Notes: a model not told the origin generated them from the sequence alone. A stretch of DNA of 64,000 nucleotides from Archivesica marissinica (GCA_014843695.1 CM026386.1:17407863-17471862), one strand, 5' to 3'. Shown: positions 18,913 to 29,767, counted from the first letter of the stretch. Numbers and translations are program-made.

Positions 18913-19810
18913 CACTTTGTACTCCATGGCCTTTGAATTAGCATACGTCACATAATCTCACATTGTAGTGTCCATGTCCATGTTCTCCAGTTGATGGCTG
19001 CCGACTCTACAAAAACAATGGTTCCGAGCGTGTACTATAGAACAGCCTATACCCAATAATCGTAACCCAACAAAAATGTTCACAAAACGTGTTCGTCTGC
19101 TCGGTTTAGGTGCGTGTTTGCCACGGAGATATCAATCAAAGTTAATTGCTATCTTCGTTCGCATTAATTATGCAAACACCATTATCCTTAGAACGGTTAT
19201 TATGTGCTGGTTCCACGCGTATGTACAGTGTGCATGTATATATAAATGTATCCAAACCGAACGCACATACACATTGCGCTTATATACGATATATATTCAG
19301 CTAGCGATATGTGTCGGCCTACATCATCGACCTACATTAACTGTTCTTTACAATAGTATGACGAACAATACATACAAATATTCATATACATATTATCCGT
19401 ACGTTATTAAATGCCTCGTGAATAGCTGAATATAATCCATTAGTAACTCAATATTCGCGACCATTATCAATAAGCTGTCTATTCATGAACGTGTAACATA
19501 TATACACATTTCCGTTAATGATGGCGCTTTAGGCATGTGATCGGCAACGTGATCTGCACAATAATTACAGGTTATTGCAGCACGACGTATCTCTAAATCC
19601 CCCTGTACTATTGTCAGGTCTATGTGATATCGATTCGTAAATTTAAGAATCGCAATGCTTGCGCGTAGTATGTGTGCTGAACTGGGGGCTTCGATAAATT
19701 GGAAGCCGATTTAAAACTTTGCCAAATACGGCATCTCTCTCTGTGATGCCAAAGCACGAATATAGGAATTACTATGCGAGTAGAAAGATCTATATAAAGT
19801 CTGGCTCCAG
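18913..19810. other. Single-copy DNA, no gene seen
   Basis: A 117-codon plus-strand frame at 19076-19429 starts with a basic stretch (MFTKRVRLLGLGACLPRR) but has no known domain and is Tyr/Ile-rich, as AT-rich non-coding DNA often reads. Confidence 0.4.
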
Positions 19811-19814
19811 TTAT

Positions 19815-20640
19815 TGTGCTGTCTAAGTATAGAGGATTTGTATGCATGTAACGTATATATGTTCCTGTAACCATGGGGGTTTGGGTATAGAGGATTTGTA
19901 TGCATGTAACGTATATATGTTCCTGTAACCACGGGGGTTTGTGTATAGAGGAGTTGTATATAGAGGATGTGTATGCATGTAACGTATATATGTTCCTATT
20001 AACCACGGGGGTTTGGGTATAGAGGATGTGTATGCATGTAACGTATATATGTTCCTGTAACCACGGGGGTTTGGGTATAGAGTATTTGTATATAGAAGAT
20101 TTGTATGCATGTAACGTATATATGTTCCTATTAACCACGGGGGTTTGGGTATAGAGGATTTGTATATAGAGGATGTGTATGCATGTAACGTATATATGTT
20201 CATGTAACCACGGGGGTTTGGGTATAGAGGATTTGTATGCATGTAACGTATATATGTTCCTATTAACCACGGGGGTTTGGGTATAGAGGATTTGTATATA
20301 GAGGATTTGTATGCATGTAACGTATATATGTTCATGTAACCACGGGGGTTTGGGTATAGAGGATTTGTATATAGAGGATTTGTATGCATGTAACGTATAT
20401 ATGTTCATGTAACCACGGGGGTTTGGGTATAGAGGATTTGTATATAGAGGATTTGTATGCATGTAACGTATATATGTTCCTGTAACCACAGGGGTTTGGT
20501 TATAGAGTATTTGTATATAGAGGATTTGTATGCATGTAACGTATATATGTTCCTATTAACCACGGGGGTTTGGGTATAGAGGATGTGTATGCATGTAACG
20601 TATACATGTTCCTATTAACCACTAGGGTTTGAGCATACAG
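19815..20640. repeat. 58-bp minisatellite with an optional extra segment
   Basis: Units contain TATGCATGTAACGTATATAT, GTTCCTGTAACCACGGGGGT and TTGGGTATAGAGGATTTG. The basic period is 58 bp (19870, 19928), lengthened in some units by an additional TATATAGAGGATTTG-type insert. A 289-codon minus-strand frame exists because no stop occurs in the unit in any of its frames. Confidence 0.93.
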
Positions 20641-21450
20641 AATGTATGTACATATATGTTCCTTTAACCACGGGGGTTTGGGCATAGAGACTGTATGTAC
20701 ATATATGTTCCTTTAACCACGGGGGTTTGAGCATAGAGAATGTATGTACATATATGTTCCTTTAACCACGGGGGTTTGAGCATAGAGAATGTATGTACAT
20801 GTATGTTCCTTTAACCACGGGGGTTTGAGCATAGATACTGTATGTACATATATGTTCCTTTAACCACGGGGGTTTGAGCATAGATAATGTATGTACATGT
20901 AACGTATATACGTTCCTTTAACCACAGGGGTTTGGGCATAGATAATGTATGTACATATACGTTCCTTTAACCACGGGGGTTTGGGCATAGATAATGTATG
21001 TACATATATGTTCCTTTAACCACAGGGGGTTTGAGCATAGATAATGTATGTACATGTAACGTATATACGTTCCTTTAACCACAGGGGTTTGAGTATAGAG
21101 AATGTATGTACATATATGTTCCTTTAACCACGGGGGTTTGAGCATAGAGAATGTATGTACATATATGTTCCTTTAACCACGGGGGTTTGGGCATAGATAA
21201 TGTATGTACATATATGTTCCTTTAACCACGGGGGTTTGAGCATAGAGAATGTATGTACATATATGTTCCTTTAACCACGGGGGTTTGAGCATAGATAATG
21301 TATGTACATATATGTTCCTTTAACCACAGGGGTTTGAGCATAGATAATGTATGTACATTTATGTTCCTTTAACCACAGGGGTTTGAGCATAGAGAATGTA
21401 TGTACATGCAACGTATATGTGTTCCTTTAACCACAGGGGTTTGAGCATAG
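20641..21450. repeat. 49-bp minisatellite, diverged relative of the 58-bp array
   Basis: ACCACGGGGGTTTG recurs at 49 bp (20668, 20717). The unit carries GTATGTACATATATGTTCC, lacks the GCATGTAACG part in most copies, and shares the ACCACGGGGGTTTG core with the neighbouring array. Confidence 0.93.
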
Positions 21451-21494
21451 ATGTAACGCGGTATGGCTGGGGCGGCATGTGTAATATACTCGAG

Positions 21495-22035
21495 GTGTTA
21501 CACGTTGTCTGAAACAGATTGAAAATGCTGTGCTACACGTTGTTTGCAACAGATTGAAAATGCTGTGCTACACGTTGTTTGAAACAGATTGAAAATGCTG
21601 TGCTACACGTTGTTTGCAACCGATTGAAAATGCTGTGCTACACGTTGTTTGAAACAGATTGAAAATGCTGTGCTACACGTTGTTTGAAACAGATTGAAAA
21701 AATGCTGTGCTACACGTTGTTTGAAACAGATTGAAAATGCTGTGCTACACGTTGCTTACACGTTGTTTGAAACAAATTGAAAATGCTATGTTACACGTTG
21801 TTTGAAACTGATTGAAAAAATGCTGTGCTACACGTTGTTTGAAACAGATTGAAAATGCTGTGCTACACGTTGCTTACACGTTGTTTGAAACAGATTGAAA
21901 ATGCTGTGTTACACGTTGTTTGAAACTGATTGAAAATGCTGTGCTACACGTTGTTTGAAACAGATTGTCTGCGATGCATTAATAAAAAAAATCACGTTGT
22001 CTGAAACATATTGAAAAGCGAGTGTGTAACGTTGT
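21495..22035. repeat. 35-bp minisatellite, about 15 units
   Basis: CACGTTGTTTGAAACAGATT then GAAAATGCTGTGCTA, period 35 bp (21541, 21576). A partial CACGTTGCTTA duplication occurs twice (about 21748 and 21868). Confidence 0.93.
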
Positions 22036-22077
22036 CTGCAATAGATTAGATTAAAATTAAACAAACGGCATTAATAT

Positions 22078-22680
22078 TTAAAGCGACACTACATCAGTGA
22101 AAACACAAATTTCTACACAATGTATTTTCCAATTATATGGTACAATTTTGTATCCAAATATTTGCCTCAAATACTGAGTATTTCAACTAATAAACAAACG
22201 TCGTATACGCGGTTTGTTGACATTGCAAAATAATGTAAACATCCATGCGTAATACAACTAGTGTATCCTGAATAACACGATTTATGGTACAGATTTACCG
22301 TTACATCTGACATGTGTGCGTATTTATTTATATTTATAGACTATTCTTAATTAAATTATCTCTAAACGACATTATCTCGCGTTTAGTATTGACTCAGGAG
22401 CATGTTTAGTTTAAACATATTTATTTTCTGTCAATACATGATTATTTACAACAACTGATATAAGGAATTGGACAGAAAGCTGTATAGCTTATGATAGTCC
22501 TCTCCTTAGGAGCATGTTTGAGCGTTATATGAAATCATACTTTCAATCCACACAAAAAACTCTGTTTATTGATTCAATGTTAGTGTTCGAATGTATTCGG
22601 AAGAATTTGTAGTAGCAATGCATTATACGTGAAAAATGAATTGTATTAATTTTGCTTTTTGCGATGTAATGTCGCTTTAA
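22078..22680. mobile_element. TTAA-flanked MITE, copy 2
   Basis: Starts TTAAAGCGACACTACATCAG and ends GCGATGTAATGTCGCTTTAA; 603 bp. Interior segments match 14010-14518 in opposite orientation and 23639-24430 in the same orientation (AACATCCATGCGTAATACAA, TTTATGGTACAGATTTACCG). Its right 44 bp is the founding unit of the array at 22637-23022. Confidence 0.85.
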
Positions 22681-23022
22681 TGAATTGTATTAATTTTGCT
22701 TTTTGCGATGTAATGTCGCTTTAATGAATTGTATTAATTTTGCTTTTTGCGATGTAATGTCGCTTTAATGAATTGTATTAATTTTGCTTTTTGCGATGTA
22801 ATGTCGCTTTAATGAATTGTATTAATTTTGCTTTTTGCGATGTAATGTCGCTTTAATGAATTGTATTAATTTTGCTTTTTGCGATGTAATGTCGCTTTAA
22901 TGAATTGTATTAATTTTGCTTTTTGCGATGTAATGTCGCTTTAATGAATTGTATTTGCTTTTTGCGATGTAATGTCGCTTTAATGAATTGTATTTGCTTT
23001 TTGCGATGTAATGTCGCTTTAA
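22637..23022. repeat. 44-bp tandem array made of a MITE right end, 9 units
   Basis: TGAATTGTATTAATTTTGC then TTTTTGCGATGTAATGTCGC and TTTAA, repeated every 44 bp seven times (22637 to 22944). Two 39-bp units lacking TTAAT follow. The first unit is the intact right end of the MITE at 22078. Each unit ends in TTTAA. Confidence 0.95.
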
Positions 23023-23173
23023 GGAATTGTATTAAAATTTGATTTTAAAACAAATACAAAAACATTTTATATTCGAAAATGATCTTACCTTTCGAATATT
23101 CGAACATTCTTTGCCATGTATCCCTTGTGTCGTATCAAATCATTAACCCTTTCAACACTACATACATCGAAAT

Positions 23174-23237
23174 ATGCTTACAAAAAGTGTAGATCCAGAT
23201 GAGTCGTCTCATCAGGATCTGCACTTTTTGTAAATGT
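23174..23237. repeat. Nested hairpin / inverted repeat
   Basis: Arms CTTACAAAAAGTGTAGATCC and GGATCTGCACTTTTTGT enclose a second palindrome GATGAGTCGTCTCATC. Possibly a tiny foldback element; no copies recognised elsewhere. Confidence 0.6.
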
Positions 23238-23314
23238 AAGTTTCTTATTAATGTATTGGTCTAAAAATAGCATGCACAAGTCCATGTCAGTTATTTGGTG
23301 GGTTGACTGGGTTA

Positions 23315-23549
23315 GTTTATACAAATTTAGTTTAGCTCGATTGCGAAACAAGTTCTTTCAACTTATATTAATCACTCTCGATATCTCATTCCTGATGGGA
23401 ATCCATCGTCACGAGGGAGAGAGATGATGCAATGTAGAATTTAAATGCCTTGCCTAAGGGCACACTCGTAACGGCCCCAACGGGGCTCGAACTTCGGACC
23501 GTTCGCACCTGAAGCGAATGACCTACCACTGCGCTATCACGACTTCCAC
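23315..23549 (-). mobile_element. SINE family C copy
   Basis: Minus-strand head GTGGAAGTCGTGATAGCGCA and B-box AAGTTCGAGCCCCG; tail 2 at 23315 end. TGGGTTA on both sides may be a short target duplication. Confidence 0.88.
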
Positions 23550-23638
23550 TTGAATGGGTTAACAAAGGAAGAAGTGGAATATTTAGATGGGTTGATGGAT
23601 CCAAGCAGGATTAGTTCAAACTAATTAGGTCGCACTCC

Positions 23639-24430
23639 TTAAAGCGACGCTACATCAGTGAAAACACAAATTTCTACAGAATTTTCCTATTATTTGGTAC
23701 AATTTTCAAGTAATAAACAAACGTCGTATACGCGGTTTGTTGACATAACAAAATAATGTAAACATCCATGCGTAATACAACTAATGTTTCAGATAACTTG
23801 ACAGTGACGTACAAGGGCTATACCTATCAGTACAGGTAATTCAGGTAAATTTACGATAATGTATTTTGTATTTTTAATCCGAAACACCACTTACTGATTA
23901 CCGAAAATAGCCGATCTTGTGTTGTGGACATAGCCAACGGGAGTAAATATTGAGTGACGTCACTGGCAAGTTATCCTAAACGTACAGTACTTTGGCGCCT
24001 GATTAGCGCGCGGGTGCCGATTTAGCTATCGTGTGTTGTGGACATAGCCAATGGGAGTAAATATTGAGTGACGTCACTGTCAAGTTATCCTAAAAGTACT
24101 ATAGTGTATCCTGAACAACACGACTTATGGTACAGATTTACCGTTATATCTCACATTTGTGCCTATTTATGTGTAGACTATTCCTAGTTAAAGTATCTCT
24201 AAACGACATTATCTCGTGTTTAGTATTGACTCCGATGACTAACGAACGTCATTTCAGGAGCATGGATGGCCGTTATATGAAATCATACTTTCAATCCACA
24301 AAAACACTGTTTATTGATTCAATGTTACTGTTCGAATGTATTCGGAAGAATTTGTAGTAGCAATGCATTTATAAAATTATGTGAAAAAAATACATTTCAT
24401 TTGCTTTTTTGCGATGAAATGTCGCTTTAA
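23639..24430. mobile_element. TTAA-flanked MITE, copy 3, interrupted
   Basis: Starts TTAAAGCGACGCTACATCAG and ends GCGATGAAATGTCGCTTTAA. Its sequence is collinear with 22078-22680 except for 318 bp inserted at 23784-24101. Confidence 0.85.
23784..24101. mobile_element. Nested element with inverted ends inside a MITE
   Basis: Near the left end is CAGATAACTTGACAGTGACG; near the right end its complement CGTCACTGTCAAGTTATCC. Host MITE sequence resumes exactly after it (CTAGTGTATCC split as ACTA/TAGTGTATCC), compatible with a TA duplication. A 68-bp segment starting TGTGTTGTGGACATAGCC is directly repeated inside (23919-23986, 24032-24099). Confidence 0.75.
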
Positions 24431-24473
24431 ATAAAAGAAATTAATTATACAATGTCACTATCATTTATTAAAT

Positions 24474-24706
24474 GTGGAAGTCGTGATAGCACAGTGGATG
24501 CGCGTTAGCTTCAGGTGCGAAAGGTCCAGAGTTCGAGCCCCGCTTGAGCAGTTACGATTGTGCCCTTAGGCAAGGCATTTAAAGTCCACGTTGCCTCTTC
24601 TCTCTCCCTCGTGGCGATGGATTCCATCAGGAATGATATCTCGCGAGTGATTAATATAAGTTGAAATAAATTGTTTCGCAATCGAGCTAAAATAAATTTG
24701 TATACC
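24474..24706 (+). mobile_element. SINE family C, full-length, with target duplication
   Basis: Head GTGGAAGTCGTGATAGCACA, B-box GAGTTCGAGCCCCG, body, tail 2 with ATAAGTTGAAATAAATTG. TTTATTAAAT flanks it (24464-24473 and 24707-24716). Confidence 0.92.
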
Positions 24707-24915
24707 TTTATTAAATTACAATGTGTCCCGTTCTGTGTTGCGGGACAAAATCAAGCTATGAATTATGCGAGCTGTGTACGAGACCAATTTAATTCAATTA
24801 ATTAAGAGAGTGCATGGAGTGACTATAGTGCTCACTGTACTATGGAAAGCCTCGGCTGCCTTTTGGTGATTCATTTTAATTATTCATGTTGGTTTACCAA
24901 TACATAGAAGTCGTT

Positions 24916-27199
24916 GGAAGTCGTGATAGCGCCGTGATAGTGCAATGACAGCGTTGTGATTGCGCTGTAGTAGCGCATTAATAGCTTAGTGGTATCGCGG
25001 TGATAGCGCAGTGGTAGGACAGACATAGCGCAGTGGTAGCGTAGTGGTAGCACAGTGCTGGCGTAGTAGTAGCGCAGTCACAGCGTAGTAGTAGCGCAGT
25101 GGTAGCGTAGTGGTAACGCAGTGGTAGCGTAGTGGTAGCACAGTGCTGGCGTAGTAGTAGCGCAGTCACAGCGTAGTAGTAGCACAGTGCTGGCGTAGTA
25201 GTAGCGCAGTCACAGCGTAGTAGTAGCGCAGTGGTAGCGTAGTGGTAGCACAGTGCTGGCGTAGTAGTAGCGCAGTCACAGCGTAGTAGTAGCACAGTGC
25301 TGGCGTAGTAGTAGCGCAGTCACAGCGTAGTAGTAGCGCAGTGGTAGCACAGTGCTGGCGTAGTAGTAGCGCAGTCACAGCGTAGTAGTAGCGCAGTGGT
25401 AGCGTAGTAGTAGCGCAGTGGTAGCGTAGTGGTAGCACAGTGCTAGCGTAGTAGTAGCGCAGTCACAGCGTAGTAGTAGCGCAGTGGTAGCGTAGTGGTA
25501 GCACAGTGCTGGTGTAGTAGTAGCGCAGTCACAGCGTAGTAGTAGCGCAGTTGTAGCGTAGTGGTAGCACAGTGCTGGCGTAGTGGTAGCGTAGTCACAG
25601 CGTAGTGGTAGCGCAGTGGTAGTGGTAGCACAGTGTTAGCGCAGTGATAGCGCAGAGGTAGCGCAGTGATAGCGCATTGGTAGGACAGTGGTAGCGCAGT
25701 GATAACGCAGGGGTAGCGCAGTGATAGCGCAGAGGTAGCGCTGTGGTAACGCAGTGATAACGCAGTAGTAGGGCAGTGGTAGCGCAGTGGCAGCGCAGTG
25801 ATAGCCCAGAGGTAGCGCAGTGATAGCGCAGTGGTAGGGCAGTGATAGGGCAGTCATAGCGCAGAAACAGCGCAGTGATAGCGCAGTGATAGGGCAGTGA
25901 TAGCGCATAAATAGCGCAGTGATAGCGCAGAAGTAGAGCTGTGGTAGCCAGTGATATCGCAGTTGTAGGCAGTGATAGCGCATAGGTAGAGCTGTGGTAG
26001 CGCAGTGATAACGCAGTGGTAAGGCAGTGATAGCGCAGTGATAGCGCAGTGGTAGCTGTGTGGTAGCACAGTGGTAGCCCTGTGGTAGTGCTGTGGTAGC
26101 GCAGTGGTAGCGCAGTGATAGCGCAGTGATAGCGCAGTGATAGTTCTGTGGTAGCGATGTGGTAGCGCTGTGGTAGCGCTGTGATAGCGCAGTGATAGGC
26201 AGTGGTAGCGCAGTGGTAGCGAGGACGTGGTAGCGCAGTAGTAGCGCTGTAGTAGCGCAGTGATAGCGCTGTGATAGAGCTGTGGTAGCGCAGTGATAAT
26301 GTAGCAATAGCGCAGTAGTAGCGCAGTGATAGAGCCGTGGTAGCGCTGTGGTAGCGCTGTGGTAGCGCAGTGATAATGTAGCAATAGCGCAGTAGTAGCG
26401 CAGTTGTAGCGCAGTGATAGAGCAGTGGTAGCGCTGTGGTAGCGCTGTGGTAGCGCAGTGATAATGTAGCAATAGCGCAGTAGTAGCGCAGTAGTAGCGC
26501 TGTGGTAGCGCTGTGGTAGCGTTGTGGTAGCGCAGTTGTAGCGCTGTGGTAGCGCAGTGGTAGCGCAGTGGTAGCGCTGTGGTAGCGCAGTGGTAGCGCT
26601 GTGGTAGCGCAGTGATAATGTAGCAATAGCGCAGTAGTAGCGCAGTTGTAGCGCTGTAGTAGCGCTGTGGTAGCGCTGTGGTAGCGCTGTGGTAGCGCAG
26701 TTGTAGCGCTGTGGTAGCGCAGTGGTAGCGATGTGGTAGCGCAGTGGTAGCGCCGTGATAATGTAGCAATAGCGCAGTAGTAGCGCAGTGGTAGCGTTGT
26801 GGTAGCGCTGTGGTAGCGCAGTGGTAGCGCAGTGGTAGCGCAGTGGTAGCGCAGTGGTAGCGCTGTGGTAGCGCAGTTGTAGCGCAGTGGTAGCGTTGTG
26901 GTAGCGTAGTTGTAGAGCTGTGGTAGCGCAGTAGTAGCGCTGTGGTAGCGCAATGGTAGCACAGTGGTAACGCTGTGGTAGTGCAGTAGTAGCGCTGTGG
27001 TAGCGCAGTGATAATGTAGCAATAGCGCAGTAGTAGCGCAGTGGTAGCGCTGTGGTAGCGCTGTGGTAGCGCGGTGGTAGCGCTGTGGTAGCGCTGTGGT
27101 AGCGCAGTGGTAGCGCTGTGGTAACGCTGTGGTAATGTAGTAATAGCGCAGTAGTAGCGCAGTGGTAGCGCTGTGGTAGCGCTGTGGTAGCGCTGTGGT
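24916..27199. repeat. 11-bp minisatellite grown from a SINE A-box, about 200 units
   Basis: Opens with a recognisable family C head (GGAAGTCGTGATAGCGC) and then repeats GTAGCGCAGTG with variants GTAGCGCTGTG, GTAGCGTAGTA, GTCACAGCG. Unit length is 11 bp. TAGCGCAGTGG satisfies the Pol III A-box consensus TRGYNNARNNG. A longer marker (GATAATGTAGCAATAGCGC) punctuates the right half (26287, 26359, 26460, 26611, 26757, 27010). The array ends where a minus-strand family C head begins. All three minus frames are open for over 470 codons, so none is taken as coding. Confidence 0.93.
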
Positions 27200-27293
27200 A
27201 AGGGCACAATCGTAACGGCTCCAGCGGGGCTCGAACTCCGGACCTTTCGCACCTGAAGCGAACGCTTATACACTGCGCTATCACCACTTCCAC
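27200..27293 (-). mobile_element. SINE family C, head portion, at the array edge
   Basis: GTGGAAGTGGTGATAGCGCA, B-box GAGTTCGAGCCCCG, up to CGATTGTGCCCTT on the minus strand, then cut off by the 11-bp array. Confidence 0.85.
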
Positions 27294-27356
27294 TCAAATG
27301 ATATAGAACGCGTATGGATGCACCAATATTAAACAATAGCATTATATACAAAACTT

Positions 27357-27582
27357 ACTTTTAGCTCGATTGCGAACAAGTTCTTATACTTATAACTTAT
27401 ACTAATCAACCTCCATACCTCATTCCTGATGGAATCCATCGCCACGAGGGGGAGAGAAGAGGCAATGTGGAATTTAAATACCTTGCCTAAGGACACAATC
27501 GTAACAGCTCCAGCGAGGCTCGAACTCTGGGACGTTCGCATCTTACACGAACGCGCTACCATTACGCTATCACGACTTCCAC
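27357..27582 (-). mobile_element. SINE family C copy
   Basis: Head GTGGAAGTCGTGATAGCGTA, B-box GAGTTCGAGCCTCG, tail 2 partly rearranged (extra ACTTATA). Confidence 0.88.
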
Positions 27583-27591
27583 TCTCCTGTG

Positions 27592-27884
27592 TGTGTGTTT
27601 TACGTTTATTTATCGTCGCTACCGGTTGCCCATATGAACGACGCCTCCTGAAGAGATTAGTCATTTTAGATTTTGGAGGATAGTGCAATGATACAGACAG
27701 AGACCCATTCCAGAGTCTCCTCTGGTTCTTTTACGTGCACGGTGTAAAGCACCGACACGAGACCTCGGTTTAACGTCCCATCTGAAAGACTGTTAATTTT
27801 ATTAGGGTCAGACGGTGGATTGAACCTGCGATCCGTGGATTACCAGTCCAGTGTTTTACCACTGGGCTACAGATCCTTCTCTAC
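27592..27884 (-). mobile_element. SINE family A, full-length
   Basis: Head GATCTGTAGCCCAGTGGTAA, stem CTGGA / TCCA, B-box GGTTCAATCC, body, tail 1, and a short CA-rich end. It directly abuts the family C copy. Confidence 0.9.
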
Positions 27885-28035
27885 AAACAGTGTCTGAGAT
27901 TAAATAGCCGAGAGATACAAACATGTGCGTGGTGTACACCTGGGCCTGCATATACATAATTTCCCAATGTCCATCGCGAACAGCCTTATATTTGATCATG
28001 ATTACAACGAATCATGCTATGATGCTAATAGAAAT

Positions 28036-28066
28036 GAATTTAGCTCGATTGTGAAACAAGTTATTA
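28036..28066 (-). mobile_element. SINE tail 2 fragment, inverted
   Basis: TTTAGCTCGATTGTGAAACA on the plus strand is the inverted end of tail 2. It abuts a plus-strand family C body starting at 28067. Confidence 0.6.
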
Positions 28067-28231
28067 AGTTCGAGCCCCGCTGGAGCCGTTACGATTGTGC
28101 CCTTAGGCAAAGCATTTAAATTCCACGTACACTCGTGGCGACGGATTCCATCAGGAATGAGGTCTCGAGAGTGATTAATATAAGTTGAAATAACTTGTTT
28201 CGCAATCGAGATCAAATAAATGTGTATAAAC
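28067..28231 (+). mobile_element. SINE family C, 5'-truncated
   Basis: Begins at the B-box (AAGTTCGAGCCCCG). The pyrimidine run is deleted (CCACGTACACTCGTGG). Tail 2 is complete. Confidence 0.85.
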
Positions 28232-28249
28232 TAAACAATATTAGTTTAA

Positions 28250-28471
28250 ACTTTATTTACTTTACAACGATTGCTAAGCAAGTTCTCACAACTTATATTA
28301 ATCACTCTCGATGAAAGCGCATATGTGGTCATTCGTGTGGGAGGAAACCGGAGTACCCGGAGAAAACCCACCTGTCCGATCTGGCGACGACCGGACCATC
28401 TCAAATACTTTCCGGTCCGAGGATCGAACCCGGGTTGCATTGGTGAGAACTAACTGCGCTAATCGGAAAGC
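28250..28471 (-). mobile_element. SINE family D with tail 2
   Basis: Minus-strand head: GATTAGCGCAGTTAGTTC as A-box region and GGTTCGATCCTCGG as B-box. The body carries GGTGGGTTTTCTCCGGGTAC and TCCGGTTTCCTCCCAC, a motif pair I recall as widespread in mollusc and other invertebrate repeats. The 3' end (ATCGAGAGTGATTAATATAA, then GAACTTGCTTAGCAATCG) is tail 2 of family C. Confidence 0.75.
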
Positions 28472-28499
28472 CTAATGGCCATGAAGTAAAGAGGAGAGG

Positions 28500-28545
28500 C
28501 GACTCTCGTTAAATAAATTCTTTATTATTATTATAAGATTCTTAT
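28500..28545 (+). repeat. Retroposon 3' end with (TTA)n
   Basis: CTCTCGTTAAATAAATTC, TTTATTATTATTATAAG. Same end type as near 10572 (minus) and 30170. Confidence 0.5.
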
Positions 28546-28671
28546 TAAGGACGTCACAACCTGGCATGGTTCGAACTTGCAGCATCTCGAGTACGAGGAC
28601 GACACAGTCCTTATATAAAAGTCAAACGTATTTGTTTATTATAGTATCACCCCTATTGAAAGGGTCAGTAC

Positions 28672-28939
28672 TTTTATTTATCGTCGCTACCGGTTGCCCA
28701 TATGAGCGACGCCTCGTGAAGAGATTAGTCATTTTAGATGTTTGCAATGATACAGACAGAGACCCTTCCCATAGTCTCCTCTGGTTCTTTTACGTGTACG
28801 GTGTACAGCAACGACACAAGACCTCGGTTTAAAGTCCCAACTGAAAGACTGTTGATTTTATTAGGGTCAGACGAGGAGATCGAACCTGCGATCCCTGGAT
28901 TACCAGCCCAACGTGTTACCACAGTACTACATATCCGCC
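28672..28939 (-). mobile_element. SINE family A copy
   Basis: Tail 1 to head (GATATGTAGTACTGTGGTAA). About 15 bp is missing from the TTTTGGAGGATAG region. Slightly diverged head. Confidence 0.88.
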
Positions 28940-29039
28940 AGTTCTGACTTCCGAGACACCTCTTATGAACATCAGTACTTACCGAATCCTATACTTGTAT
29001 GCCAGGCGACAGGCGGTAACCATTATTTAACTAACTGGC

Positions 29040-29146
29040 GGATCACCAACCGGCCATATCAGAATGAAACCCCGGTCGAGGTTCAAACCTTTGACCTACC
29101 TCTCTGTAGGGTAGCCGGACGCCTTAACCACTAATCCACAGCGACG
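29040..29146 (-). mobile_element. tRNA-like repeat family F
   Basis: Minus strand: GTGGATTAGTGGTTAAGGCG (class II A-box), CCGGCTACCCTACAG, and GGTTTGAACCTCG (B-box). The acceptor does not pair convincingly, so it is a tRNA-derived repeat and not a tRNA gene. Only copy seen. Confidence 0.5.
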
Positions 29147-29767
29147 ATTACATATCGTTACGGTACATATAAAGGCACCTAGTACTGAATAAATTCCTGT
29201 CTAAGCAAAGATTCATTAAAACCAAAATTCCTCCGCGCTGTTTCAAACTGTGTTAATTTCCAGAATATTAAGCCAGGAACAATATATATAGCAATACTCT
29301 AAACAACTAACCCGGCATTAGCCTACAAACGTATGTAGTATATTTTTGTATTCTATAATCAGAGAGCTCCCTGACTGAAAATCGATGTTGATGTATGGGT
29401 TTGGATAATGTGTTCGCTATTTGGACGTGGAACAAATGACAATGAACGGTCATTACATTGTCCAACGACAGCGCCAGGGAATGAAGTAGAACCTTATACA
29501 AACATTAAGTGAACCAAACAGCGAATAATTAAGTCGACTTAATTATTTCTCGTCGACCAAAGCACCGCGTAGCACAACAGGATGCCTGTGAAATTTATAA
29601 ATCACATCGGAAAACTCGGTATCATTAGCCGTAGTCGGTTAAATCTAGTCTAAAAATACAAGTAGTCATCGATTTGTCTGATGGAAGCAATTTTTTTTAG
29701 CTCACCTGAGCTCTGTGTAAAGGGAACACATACTACAGGTGGGTAATCAGATGCGATGAGCAGCTGT
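29147..29767. other. Single-copy DNA with one perfect palindrome
   Basis: 29524-29547 is a 24-bp perfect palindrome with arms AATAATTAAGTC. No gene or repeat family was recognised in the remainder. Confidence 0.5.

Noticed and set aside
19620..20489. 289-codon minus-strand frame (repeats of TNPLYPNPRG)
   Set aside because: It follows the minisatellite exactly, changes reading phase between units of different length, and a second overlapping frame reads the same peptides.
25595..27351. Overlapping 475-, 571- and 479-codon frames on the minus strand as a repetitive protein gene
   Set aside because: All three frames are open over the same 11-bp array, which simply lacks stop codons. The frames begin in SINE sequence and show no domain.
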